From NCBI RefSeq assembly GCF_001269385.1, contig NZ_CXOO01000037.1:1-64000 (forward strand): DNA of 64,000 nucleotides. Reading direction: 5' to 3'. This DNA is from Limnohabitans sp. DM1. GTDB lineage: Bacteria > Pseudomonadota > Gammaproteobacteria > Burkholderiales > Burkholderiaceae_C. Made by a program: the position numbers and the translations under genes. Shown here piece by piece: positions 9,253 to 17,333 of this stretch; positions within the stretch are counted from its first letter, which is position 1, and every line of letters starts with the position of its first letter. Under the pieces are notes generated by a model that was not told where the DNA came from, did not search any database, and saw only the letters and a program-made list of their open reading frames with translations.

Positions 9253-9621
9253 ATGTCGTCCGTGAATTACGGCTCCAAACGCATCGTGACCGGTGCAGGT
9301 TATGGCTTTCGCGACTGGCTGGCCCAACGTGTGACCGCCGTCCTGATGGCCCTCTTCACCGTGGTCTTGCTGGCCCAAGTGATCTTCACCTCCGGCCCCA
9401 TCGGCTACGAAGAATGGGCTGGCATTTTTGCCTCGCAGTGGATGAAGGTCCTGACCTTCTCAGTCATCATTGCCTTGCTTTACCACGTCTGGGTGGGCAT
9501 GCGTGACATCTGGATGGACTATGTCAAGCCCCTGGCCCTGCGCCTGGCCTTGCACGTCTTCACCCTCGTCTGGCTGGTCGGCTGTGCCGGCTGGGCTGTT
9601 CAGGCCCTGTGGCGCCTGTGA
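9253..9621 (+). CDS. sdhD: Succinate dehydrogenase membrane anchor subunit
   Basis: A 122-aa protein with three transmembrane helices (about residues 29-49, 66-86 and 96-116). The motif LLYHVWVGMRDIWMDYVKP carries the presumed heme His and quinone-site residues. It lies 40 bp after sdhC with an AAGGAAA ribosome binding site, and 53 bp before sdhA. With SdhC it binds heme b and ubiquinone and anchors the catalytic subunits. Confidence 0.94.
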   Translation: MSSVNYGSKRIVTGAGYGFRDWLAQRVTAVLMALFTVVLLAQVIFTSGPIGYEEWAGIFASQWMKVLTFSVIIALLYHVWVGMRDIWMDYVKPLALRLALHVFTLVWLVGCAGWAVQALWRL

Positions 9622-9674
9622 TGCGTCAGCCCTCGCCTGTCATTGCGCTGAAACCACACCAACCAAGATAAACC

Positions 9675-11480
9675 ATGAGCTATACCAAAGACAAAATCAC
9701 CACCCGCAAGTTTGACGTTGTGATCGTCGGCGCCGGTGGTTCGGGCATGCGTGCCTCGCTGCAACTGGCCCGCGCCGGCCTCAATGTCGCCGTCCTGTCC
9801 AAAGTGTTCCCCACACGTTCACACACCGTGGCCGCCCAAGGCGGCATCGGTGCTTCGCTGGGCAACATGTCCGACGACAACTGGCACTACCACTTCTACG
9901 ACACCATCAAGGGCTCCGACTGGCTCGGCGACCAGGATGCCATCGAATTCATGTGCCGTGAAGCGCCCAAGGTCGTGTACGACCTCGAGCACATGGGCAT
10001 GCCGTTTGACCGCAACCCTGATGGCACGATTTACCAGCGTCCATTTGGCGGCCACACCGCCAACTACGGCGAAAAGCCCGTGCAACGCGCTTGCGCTGCG
10101 GCTGACCGTACCGGTCATGCCATGCTGCACACCCTGTACCAGCAAAACGTCGCCGCCAAAACCAGCTTCTTCGTGGAGTGGATGGCGCTCGATCTGATCC
10201 GCGACGTCGAAGGCGACGTGGTCGGCGTGACCGCACTTGAAATGGAAACCGGCGACCTGCACGTCTTGCATGCCAAGACCGTGCTGATGGCCACCGGTGG
10301 CGCAGGCCGCATTTATGCCGCATCCACCAACGCCTTCATCAATACCGGTGACGGCCTGGGCATGGCCGCTCGCGCCGGCATTCCTTTGGAAGACATGGAG
10401 TTCTGGCAATTCCACCCCACCGGCGTGGCCGGTGCTGGCGTGTTGTTGACCGAAGGCTGCCGTGGCGAAGGCGCGATCTTGCTCAACAGCAATGGCGAGC
10501 GCTTCATGGAGCGTTATGCGCCCACACTGAAAGACTTGGCCCCGCGTGACTTCGTGTCCCGCTGCATGGACCAGGAAATCAAGGAAGGCCGCGGCTGCGG
10601 TCCCAACAAGGACCATGTGCTGCTCAAACTGGACCACCTGGGGTCTGAGACCATCCATAAACGTCTGCCCTCGGTGTACGAAATCGGCGTCAACTTCGCC
10701 AACGTCGACATCACCAAAGAGCCGATCCCGGTGGTGCCCACCATCCACTACCAGATGGGCGGCATCCCCACCAACATCAACGGCCAGGTCGTGACGCAAA
10801 ACGCCACCGACCACAACGCCGTGGTCAACGGTTTGTATGCCGTGGGCGAATGCTCTTGCGTGTCGGTGCACGGCGCCAACCGCCTGGGCACCAACTCGCT
10901 GCTCGACTTGTTGGTGTTCGGCCGCGCGGCTGGCAACCACATCGTCGACTTCGCCTCCAAAACCAAGTCGCACAAGCCTTTGCCCGCTGATGCCGCAGAC
11001 TACACCTTGAGCCGCCTGAACAAGCTCGAAGGCCGTGGCGGCGAATACGCCCAGGACGTGGCCAACGACATGCGCGCCGCCATGCAGCAACACGCTGGCG
11101 TGTTCCGCACCCAAGCCTCTATGGACGAAGGCGTGCAAAAGATCGCTGCCATCCGCGAGCGCGTCAACGCGATCGGTCTGAAGGACACCTCCAAAGTGTT
11201 CAACACCGCCCGCATCGAAGCCCTGGAAGTGGACAACCTGATCGAGAGCGCACAAGCCACCATGGTGTCTGCCGCTGCCCGCCGCGAGTGCCGTGGTGCC
11301 CACACCGTGAGCGACTACGAGCGCCCCGTGGACGACGCCGTGGCCCCATTGGGCCGCGACGACGCCAACTGGATGAAGCACACCCTGTGGCACAGCGCCG
11401 ACAACAGCCTGACCTACAAGCCGGTCAAGCTCAAGCCCCTGACTGTGGACTCCGTGCCACCCAAGGTTCGCACCTTCTAA
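9675..11480 (+). CDS. sdhA: Succinate dehydrogenase flavoprotein subunit
   Basis: A 601-aa flavoprotein that oxidises succinate to fumarate. It has the FAD Rossmann motif VGAGGSGMRASLQLARAG near residue 16. The covalent-FAD His is in SHTVAAQGGIGASLGN. The substrate and capping region is seen around ENGERF-type and RCMDQEIKEGRGCGPN sequences. GECSCVSVHGANRLGTNSLL lies near residue 393. The length is standard. It lies within sdhCDAB; SdhE, encoded downstream, flavinylates this subunit. Confidence 0.97.
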   Translation: MSYTKDKITTRKFDVVIVGAGGSGMRASLQLARAGLNVAVLSKVFPTRSHTVAAQGGIGASLGNMSDDNWHYHFYDTIKGSDWLGDQDAIEFMCREAPKVVYDLEHMGMPFDRNPDGTIYQRPFGGHTANYGEKPVQRACAAADRTGHAMLHTLYQQNVAAKTSFFVEWMALDLIRDVEGDVVGVTALEMETGDLHVLHAKTVLMATGGAGRIYAASTNAFINTGDGLGMAARAGIPLEDMEFWQFHPTGVAGAGVLLTEGCRGEGAILLNSNGERFMERYAPTLKDLAPRDFVSRCMDQEIKEGRGCGPNKDHVLLKLDHLGSETIHKRLPSVYEIGVNFANVDITKEPIPVVPTIHYQMGGIPTNINGQVVTQNATDHNAVVNGLYAVGECSCVSVHGANRLGTNSLLDLLVFGRAAGNHIVDFASKTKSHKPLPADAADYTLSRLNKLEGRGGEYAQDVANDMRAAMQQHAGVFRTQASMDEGVQKIAAIRERVNAIGLKDTSKVFNTARIEALEVDNLIESAQATMVSAAARRECRGAHTVSDYERPVDDAVAPLGRDDANWMKHTLWHSADNSLTYKPVKLKPLTVDSVPPKVRTF

Positions 11481-11543
11481 AGATTGTTCGGACCGCGCAC
11501 CCAAGGTGCCGGTCCACCACCCGAATACACCAGGAGTTCTTTC

Positions 11544-12248
11544 ATGACCCTACGCACTTTCCAGATCTACCGCTACGACCCCGACAAGGACGCCAAGCCC
11601 TACATGCAAACCATCCAGGTCGAACTGGACGGCAATGAACGCATGCTGCTCGACGCCCTGATGAAACTCAAGGCAGTGGACCCCAGCATTTCCTTCCGCC
11701 GCTCCTGCCGCGAAGGCGTGTGCGGTTCGGACGCGATGAACATCAACGGCAAAAACGGCCTGGCGTGTCTCACCAACATGAACACCCTGCCCGACAACAT
11801 CGTTCTCAAGCCCCTGCCCGGCCTGCCCGTGATCCGCGACGTGATCGTGGACATGACCCAGTTTTTCAAGCAGTACCACTCGATCAAGCCCTACCTGATC
11901 AACAGCACCATCCCGCCCGAGACCGAGCGCCTGCAAAGCCCGGAAGAGCGTGACGAGCTCAACGGTTTGTACGAGTGCATCTTGTGCGCCAGCTGCTCGA
12001 CCAGCTGCCCCAGCTTCTGGTGGAACCCTGACAAGTTCGTGGGTCCCGCTGGCTTGCTGCAGGCTTACCGCTTCATCGCCGACAGCCGCGACGAAGCCAC
12101 CGCCGAGCGCCTGGACAACCTGGAAGACCCTTACCGTTTGTTCCGCTGCCACACCATCATGAACTGCGTCGATGTCTGCCCCAAGGGTCTGAACCCCACC
12201 AAGGCGATTGGCAAGATCAAAGAGATGATGGTTCGCCGCGCCGTCTGA
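11544..12248 (+). CDS. sdhB: Succinate dehydrogenase iron-sulfur subunit
   Basis: I placed the start at ATG 11544 because AGGAG lies 8 bp upstream and this gives the family length of 234 aa; the frame is open slightly further upstream. The [2Fe-2S] ligands are in SCREGVCGSDAMNINGKNG (about residues 54-72). The [4Fe-4S] and [3Fe-4S] ligands are in CILCASCSTSCP and CHTIMNCVDVCPKG. It carries electrons from SdhA to the quinone site. Its stop shares one base with the sdhE start (TGATG), so the two are translationally coupled. Confidence 0.96.
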   Translation: MTLRTFQIYRYDPDKDAKPYMQTIQVELDGNERMLLDALMKLKAVDPSISFRRSCREGVCGSDAMNINGKNGLACLTNMNTLPDNIVLKPLPGLPVIRDVIVDMTQFFKQYHSIKPYLINSTIPPETERLQSPEERDELNGLYECILCASCSTSCPSFWWNPDKFVGPAGLLQAYRFIADSRDEATAERLDNLEDPYRLFRCHTIMNCVDVCPKGLNPTKAIGKIKEMMVRRAV

Positions 12249-12556
12249 TGACTGTCACCCCTATCCTGGAAGATGCGTCGCTGGTTGGTGCTGACCGACT
12301 CGCCCCGTTGAGCGAGCGGTCGCTGAGCAAGCTGCGCTGGCGCAGCCGACGCGGCTTGCTCGAGAACGATTTGTTCATCGAGCGCTTTTTCAACCGCCAC
12401 GCCACTGCGCTGACGGTTGGCCAGGCCCGGGGCATGTATGTGCTGATGGACCTGTCTGACAACGATCTCATGGACTTGCTGCTGCGCCGCTCGGAACTGC
12501 AGACCGAGATCAGCACCGAAGAGGTGCGCGAAGTCCTGGACATGCTGAGAGCGTGA
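12248..12556 (+). CDS. sdhE: FAD assembly factor SdhE (succinate dehydrogenase assembly)
   Basis: A 102-aa protein of the SdhE/CptB/YgfY family. The defining RGxxE motif is present in RRGLLENDLFIERFF (about residues 37-51). SdhE promotes covalent attachment of FAD to SdhA. The position immediately after sdhB with a one-base overlap supports the call. The N-terminal extension of about 25 residues is longer than in enterobacterial SdhE. Confidence 0.9.
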   Translation: MTVTPILEDASLVGADRLAPLSERSLSKLRWRSRRGLLENDLFIERFFNRHATALTVGQARGMYVLMDLSDNDLMDLLLRRSELQTEISTEEVREVLDMLRA

Positions 12557-12597
12557 ACCGAACTGGTTCTCACCTGGAAATTTAGAGGAAACCCACC

Positions 12598-13896
12598 ATG
12601 AAACTCGCCGATAACAAAGCCACCCTGTCGTTCTCCAATGGCAGCCCCAGCATCGAGATGCCCGTGTACTCCGGCAACATCGGTCCAGACGTGATCGACA
12701 TCCGCAAGCTCTACGCTCAAAGCGGCATGTTCACCTACGACCCGGGTTTCCTGTCCACGGCTTCGTGCCAGTCGGCCATCACCTACATCGACGGCGACAA
12801 GGGCGAGCTGCTGTACCGCGGCTACCCTATTGAGCAGCTGGCCAACAAGGCCGACTACTTGGACACCTGCTACCTGCTCCTGAACGGCGAACTGCCCGTC
12901 GGCCAGCAAAGCAAAGACTTCCACAAGCTGGTCAACCAGCACACCATGGTCAACGAGCAGATGCAGTTTTTCCTGCGTGGCTTCCGCCGTGACGCGCACC
13001 CCATGGCCGTGTTGACCGGTCTGGTGGGCGCTTTGTCGGCCTTCTACCATGACAGCACCGACATCAATAACCCCGAGCACCGCCACATCGCCGCGATCCG
13101 ATTGATTGCCAAGATGCCCACCCTGGTGGCCATGGCCTACAAATACGGCGTGGGCCAGCCTTACATGTACCCCCGCAACGACTTGTCGTATGCCGGTAAC
13201 TTCCTGCGCATGATGTTCGGCACACCTTGCGAAGAGTACAAGGTCAACCCCGTGCTTGAACGCGCCATGGACCGCATCTTCACACTGCACGCTGACCACG
13301 AGCAGAATGCTTCGACCTCCACCGTGCGCCTGTGCGGCTCGTCCGGCACCAACCCCTTCGCAGCCATTGCTGCGGGCGTGGCCTGCTTGTGGGGCCCTGC
13401 CCACGGCGGCGCCAACGAAGCCTGCCTGAACATGCTCGAAGACATCCAGAAAATGGGCGGCGTGTCCAAAGTTGGCGAGTTCATGAACCAGGTCAAAGAC
13501 AAGAATTCCGGCGTCAAGCTGATGGGCTTCGGTCACCGCGTGTACAAAAACTACGACCCGCGCGCCAAGTTGATGCAAGAGACTTGCGACGAAGTGCTCA
13601 AAGAGCTTGGCCTGGAAAACGACCCCCTGTTCAAGCTGGCCAAAGAACTGGAAAAGATCGCCCTGGAAGACGAATACTTCGTCAGCCGCAAGCTCTACCC
13701 GAACGTGGACTTCTACTCCGGCATCGTGCAACGCGCCATCGGCATTCCCGTGAACCTGTTCACCGGCGTGTTCGCCCTGGCCCGCACCGTCGGCTGGATC
13801 GCACAATTGAACGAAATGATCAGCGACCCCGAATACAAAATCGGCCGCCCACGTCAGTTGTTCACCGGCTCCCCACGCCGCGACGTGCAGCGTTGA
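12598..13896 (+). CDS. gltA: Citrate synthase (type II, hexameric)
   Basis: A 432-aa enzyme condensing oxaloacetate and acetyl-CoA into citrate. The catalytic residues are visible as His in [14 protein letters not shown], His in [15 protein letters not shown] and Asp in [14 protein letters not shown]. The N-terminal beta-rich domain typical of NADH-sensitive Gram-negative enzymes is present. It lies 41 bp after sdhE with AGAGGAAA before the start, so it may be co-transcribed with sdh. A strong terminator follows. Confidence 0.97.
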   Translation: MKLADNKATLSFSNGSPSIEMPVYSGNIGPDVIDIRKLYAQSGMFTYDPGFLSTASCQSAITYIDGDKGELLYRGYPIEQLANKADYLDTCYLLLNGELPVGQQSKDFHKLVNQHTMVNEQMQFFLRGFRRDAHPMAVLTGLVGALSAFYHDSTDINNPEHRHIAAIRLIAKMPTLVAMAYKYGVGQPYMYPRNDLSYAGNFLRMMFGTPCEEYKVNPVLERAMDRIFTLHADHEQNASTSTVRLCGSSGTNPFAAIAAGVACLWGPAHGGANEACLNMLEDIQKMGGVSKVGEFMNQVKDKNSGVKLMGFGHRVYKNYDPRAKLMQETCDEVLKELGLENDPLFKLAKELEKIALEDEYFVSRKLYPNVDFYSGIVQRAIGIPVNLFTGVFALARTVGWIAQLNEMISDPEYKIGRPRQLFTGSPRRDVQR

Positions 13897-13910
13897 TCGG
13901 TTGACACCCC

Positions 13911-13945
13911 CATGAAAAAACCCGCTTCTTGCGGGTTTTTTCATG
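13911..13945 (+). terminator. Rho-independent terminator after gltA
   Basis: CATGAAAAAACCCGC and GCGGGTTTTTTCATG pair perfectly over 15 bp with a TTCTT loop, with a T-run within the descending arm. It starts 14 bp past the gltA stop. Confidence 0.92.
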
Positions 13946-14029
13946 GGTCAAATTATCGGGGTCTTCGACCACCAAGCTGCGAAAAACCACCCATCCCCTT
14001 GCAGGCATACTCGCAGAGCCAAACGATTC

Positions 14030-14119
14030 TCAGCCGACCTTGTCCAGCGCCAGCAGGCGCACCGCATTGCCCTGAAGGCTGCCAAGCATCACCTCTATGC
14101 GGAACCCAGCGACTTCAAA
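14030..14119 (-). pseudogene. Possible C-terminal remnant of an amidohydrolase gene
   Basis: The gap 13946-14389 has no full gene. On the minus strand a short frame reads VMLGSLQGNAVRLLALDKVG before a stop, with an in-frame stop about 10 codons further upstream. The GNAxRLL-LD ending resembles the last helix of Amidohydro_2 (TIM-barrel) proteins, which end in a GNA-RL-GL pattern. It may be the tail of a deleted gene. The match is short, so confidence is low. Confidence 0.25.
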
Positions 14120-14332
14120 TCACCCACCCCTCAGGCGTGAAGAGTGGGTGATCGCTGCCACAACAAACATCACCAGCCAGACCACAACGCCGGTTTAGAC
14201 CACCGCCTATCGCCCTCCCATCGCAGCGCCCCGAGGACGTGACTTCTGTAAAGGGCTGGGCATACGCCTTGTGTAGACAAGGCGTCTAGGGAAAACACCA
14301 AGCAGTAAATCGTCATGCTCTGATCACAATAT

Positions 14333-14349
14333 GGTTATGAGTAATAACC
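14333..14349. promoter_or_regulatory. Inverted repeat operator candidate upstream of the crotonase gene
   Basis: GGTTAT (14333-14338) and ATAACC (14344-14349) are perfect inverted arms around a 5-bp spacer. The symmetry suits a dimeric regulator. It lies directly beside the palindrome at 14352-14369. Confidence 0.5.
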
Positions 14350-14351
14350 TT

Positions 14352-14369
14352 CTTGACCCATGGGTCAAG
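14352..14369. promoter_or_regulatory. Perfect 18-bp palindrome upstream of the crotonase gene
   Basis: CTTGACCCATGGGTCAAG is a perfect 18-bp palindrome ending 20 bp before the ATG of the first gene of the hydroxycinnamate-like cluster. MarR-type regulators commonly bind 16-20 bp palindromes at such positions, and a MarR gene closes this cluster (22854-23414). Confidence 0.6.
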
Positions 14370-14389
14370 TCTGCAGAAAGCCCCTTGCA

Positions 14390-15196
14390 ATGACACACAA
14401 CAGTCACCCGATCCTCGAACGCGCAGCCGCCAACGGTGTTGCGCTGGACATGAAAGGGTCCGTCGCGGTGGTGCGCCTGTCCCGCTCTGCCAAGCGCAAC
14501 GCCCTGAACGACGCCCTGATCGAAGCCCTGCGTGATGTGTTTCAAAACCTGCCGCCAGAAGCGGGAGCCGCCGTTATCCATGGCGAGGGCGACCACTTTT
14601 GTGCCGGTCTGGATTTGTCTGAATTGAAAGAGCGCGATGCGGGCGAAGGCATTCACCACTCACGCAGCTGGCATGTGGCCTTGAACGCCGTTGAGCAAGG
14701 CCGGGTGCCCGTGGTGGCCGCTTTGCATGGTGCTGTGGTGGGCGGTGGCCTGGAGCTGGCCAGCGCCAGCCACATCCGCGTGGCCGACGAGAGCACTTTT
14801 TACGCCCTGCCCGAAGGCACACGCGGCATTTTTGTGGGTGGCGGCGGCTCGGTGCGCGTGCCCAAACTGATCGGCACAGCGCGCATGATCGACATGATGC
14901 TCACGGGCCGTGTGTACGACGCGCAAGAAGGCGAGCGTGTGGGCTTTGCCCAATACCTGGTGCCCACCGGCACGGCTTTGACCAAGGCCATCGAACTGGC
15001 CACCCGCATTGCCACCAACGCGCCACTGACCAACTTTGCCCTCACCCACGCCATGCCGCGCATTGCCGAGCAACCGGCTGACCATGGCCTGTTCACCGAA
15101 ACCCTGATGGCCTCGATCGCCCAAGCTGCCCCCGAAGCCAAAGCCCGTGTGCGCGCCTTCCTCGAAGGCAAGGCGGCCAAAGTGCAGAAGGGTTGA
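14390..15196 (+). CDS. Enoyl-CoA hydratase/isomerase (crotonase family)
   Basis: The ATG at 14390 gives 268 aa. Crotonase features are the oxyanion-hole segments GDHFCAGLDLSELKE and HGAVVGGGLELASASHIRVA, then ALPEGTRGIFVGGGGSVRVP. These proteins hydrate enoyl-CoA or act on related CoA esters. It is the first gene of a plus-strand cluster with a feruloyl-CoA-synthase-like ligase, thiolase, SDR and thioesterase. It would therefore hydrate the hydroxycinnamoyl-CoA side chain (inference). It is not an obvious feruloyl-CoA hydratase-lyase, since I do not see the N-terminus I associate with that subgroup. Its stop codon overlaps the first heptamer of the repeat array that follows. Confidence 0.88.
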   Translation: MTHNSHPILERAAANGVALDMKGSVAVVRLSRSAKRNALNDALIEALRDVFQNLPPEAGAAVIHGEGDHFCAGLDLSELKERDAGEGIHHSRSWHVALNAVEQGRVPVVAALHGAVVGGGLELASASHIRVADESTFYALPEGTRGIFVGGGGSVRVPKLIGTARMIDMMLTGRVYDAQEGERVGFAQYLVPTGTALTKAIELATRIATNAPLTNFALTHAMPRIAEQPADHGLFTETLMASIAQAAPEAKARVRAFLEGKAAKVQKG

Positions 15197-15335
15197 GCGT
15201 TAGGCGTTGAGCGTTGAGCGTTGAGCGTTGAGCGTTGAGCGTTGAGCGATGCGCAAACTCTGAAACTTAAATCCCGAACCCAACACGCTGAACGCAAAAC
15301 GCTGAACGCTGAACGCCAAACGCCAAACGCCGAAA
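15192..15335. repeat. Inverted heptamer-repeat element, copy A (no protein)
   Basis: The left arm is nine 7-bp units in strict phase at 15192-15254: GTTGAGC, GTTAGGC, six GTTGAGC, then GATGCGC. After about 32 bp of unique sequence come seven units in the opposite sense at 15287-15335: GCTGAAC three times, GCAAAAC, GCCAAAC twice, GCCGAAA. The arms could pair over much of their length. The element fills the crotonase-ligase gap and contains the crotonase stop codon. It matches the arrays at 19435-19563 and 28868-29237. Confidence 0.9.
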
Positions 15336-15346
15336 CCGGAGACCCC

Positions 15347-17197
15347 ATGACCGCCCCCCAATTTCGCCCGCTCAAATTTGGCGTGACCCGTGTCAGCCTG
15401 CGCGACGGCACGCCCGGCACGCGCTACCTGCAAGCCGACCAGGCGCTGCAGGCTTTTCCGGATCGACTGACCGACCGTCTGCAGCACTGGGCGCACCACA
15501 AGCCCGAGCAGACCTTCATGGCCCGGCGCGAAAAAAATGCCGATGGCACGCTGGGCAACTGGAAGCACATCACTTATGCGCAAGCCTGGCAAACCGCACG
15601 CAGCATCGCGCAAAGCGTGCTCGACCGGGGCCTGAGTGCTGAGCGCCCGGTGGTGATCCTGAGTGAAAACAGTCTGGAGCACGCCTTGCTGGCCCTGGGC
15701 TGCCTGATCGCGGGTGTGCCCTTTGTGCCCACCTCGCCGCCCTACTCACTGGTCAGCGTGGACTACGACAAGCTCAAGCATGTGCTGCGCACCGTCACGC
15801 CCGGCCTGGTGTTCGCCTCGGACGCCCGCTACGCCAAAGCCATCGCCGCCACCGTCAGTAACGACATGGAAGTGGTGATATGCGAAGGCCAAGTGCCCGG
15901 TCGCACGGTCACGGCTTTTGACAGCTTGTGCGCCACCGCAGCCACACCCGCAGTCGATGCGGCCATGGCCGCCACCGGCCCCGACACGATTGCCAAGTTT
16001 TTGTTCACCAGCGGCTCCACCAAAATGCCCAAGGCGGTCATCAACACCAACCGCCTGTGGTGCGCCAACCAGCAACAAATGGCGCAGTCCATGCCCGTGC
16101 TGGCCGAGCGTGAGCTGGTGCTGGTGGACTGGCTGCCGTGGAACCACACCTTTGGCGGCAACCACAACTTTGGCATGACGGTGTTCCACGGCGGCACGCT
16201 CTACATCGACGACGGCAAGCCCACGCCCGCCTTGATGCACGAGACCTTGCGCAACCTGCGCGAAATCGCGCCCACCGTCTACTTCAACGTGCCCACCGGT
16301 TTTGAAGCGATTGCCCACGCCATGCAAACCGACGACCAGCTGCGCAAAACGCTGCTGTCGCGGGTGCAGATGTTCTTTTACGCCGGGGCCGCTTTGGCCC
16401 AGCCCATCTGGGACAGCCTGTATGCCAGCCAGGAGCGTGAAGTGGGCGAGCGCATCGTCATGGGCACGGGCTTAGGGATGACCGAGTCCGGCCCGTTTGG
16501 CATCTTCGTGACCAACCCCTTTGTGCAAGCCGGTGACTTGGGCGTGCCCACGCCCGGCCTGGAACTCAAGCTGGTGGACACCGACGGCAAAACCGAGGTG
16601 CGCTACCGGGGCCCGAACATCACGCCCGGCTATTGGCGCGCGCCGCAGGAAACCACCGAGGCCTTTGATGAAGAAGGTTTCTTCAAAACAGGCGATGCGG
16701 TCAAGTGGATCGACGAAACCGATGTGCACCTGGGCCTGAAGTTTGATGGCCGCATTGCCGAGGACTTCAAGCTGGCCACCGGCACCTTTGTGAGCGTGGG
16801 ACCGCTGCGCGCCAAGATCATCTTGGCAGGGGCGCCTTACATCCAGGACGCTGTGCTGACCGGCATCAACCTCAAAGAGGTTGGCGCCATGATTTTCCCG
16901 ACCCCGGCGGTGCGCGCCTTGAGCGGCCTGCCTGCTGATGCGCCGCTGGCCGAAGTGCTGGCCTCGGCACCGGTACTGGCCAAGTTTCAGGACGTCGTCA
17001 ACACCCTGGCCCAAACCGCCACCGGCAGCGCCAACCGCATTGCCCGCCTGTGTCTTTTGAGCGAGCCGCCCACCATCGACAAGGGGGAGATCACCGACAA
17101 GGGCTCGATCAACCAGCGCTCGGTGCTGGCCCACCGTGCGGGCACTGTGGCCGCGCTGCACGAAGGCACTTTGCCCAACATCCTTCAACCCCAATGA
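15347..17197 (+). CDS. Feruloyl-CoA synthase-like AMP-dependent acyl-CoA ligase
   Basis: The start at ATG 15347 has GGAGA 6 bp upstream and begins after the heptamer array; upstream codons in frame are repeat-derived. The product is 616 aa. ANL-family motifs are the P-loop FLFTSGSTKMPKAVINTNR (about residue 220), GTGLGMTESGPFGIF, and the hinge region EGFFKTGDAVKWIDE. The phrase KAVINTNRLWCANQQQMAQS and the N-terminal segment resemble feruloyl-CoA synthases that activate ferulate, coumarate or caffeate with ATP and CoA. The neighbouring beta-oxidation enzymes fit such an aromatic acid substrate. The exact acid is inferred. Confidence 0.85.
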   Translation: MTAPQFRPLKFGVTRVSLRDGTPGTRYLQADQALQAFPDRLTDRLQHWAHHKPEQTFMARREKNADGTLGNWKHITYAQAWQTARSIAQSVLDRGLSAERPVVILSENSLEHALLALGCLIAGVPFVPTSPPYSLVSVDYDKLKHVLRTVTPGLVFASDARYAKAIAATVSNDMEVVICEGQVPGRTVTAFDSLCATAATPAVDAAMAATGPDTIAKFLFTSGSTKMPKAVINTNRLWCANQQQMAQSMPVLAERELVLVDWLPWNHTFGGNHNFGMTVFHGGTLYIDDGKPTPALMHETLRNLREIAPTVYFNVPTGFEAIAHAMQTDDQLRKTLLSRVQMFFYAGAALAQPIWDSLYASQEREVGERIVMGTGLGMTESGPFGIFVTNPFVQAGDLGVPTPGLELKLVDTDGKTEVRYRGPNITPGYWRAPQETTEAFDEEGFFKTGDAVKWIDETDVHLGLKFDGRIAEDFKLATGTFVSVGPLRAKIILAGAPYIQDAVLTGINLKEVGAMIFPTPAVRALSGLPADAPLAEVLASAPVLAKFQDVVNTLAQTATGSANRIARLCLLSEPPTIDKGEITDKGSINQRSVLAHRAGTVAALHEGTLPNILQPQ

Positions 17198-17222
17198 GGG
17201 CAACGCATTGGATCTGCGAACC

Positions 17223-17250
17223 TTGTAGGAGCGGCCTCTGGCCGCGATCC
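17223..17250. repeat. REP-like element (TGTAGGAGC family, half copy)
   Basis: TTGTAGGAGCGG opens the element and GCGGCCTCTGGCCGC forms a small hairpin. It is the left half of the TGTAGGAGC...GCTCCTACA family seen at 18592, 42070, 45127 and 63256. It lies in the ligase-thiolase gap (17198-17333), which otherwise has only the thiolase leader. Confidence 0.65.
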
Positions 17251-17333
17251 GCCCACCAAGTCACACAGACATCAGCGACACCCAACCCCATCGCGGTCAG
17301 AGACCGTTCACACAAAAAATCGAAAGAACAGAC

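Noticed and set aside
9819..11504. Long minus-strand frame opposite sdhA
   Set aside because: It is a shadow of sdhA, which carries all catalytic motifs. The translation has the composition typical of antisense frames in G+C-rich genes.
13946..14389. Full amidohydrolase gene in the gltA-crotonase gap
   Set aside because: Only about 29 codons with a C-terminal-like pattern remain, with an in-frame stop directly upstream. At best it is a remnant.
15192..15335. Heptamer arrays considered as a CRISPR array
   Set aside because: Units are 7 bp with no spacers and in inverted arms. CRISPR repeats are 23-37 bp with unique spacers. No cas gene is present.
15242..15346. Ligase start upstream at 15242 within the heptamer array
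   Set aside because: The extra residues (HAERKTLNAERQ type) are repeat-encoded. ATG 15347 has a good ribosome binding site and starts the conserved region.
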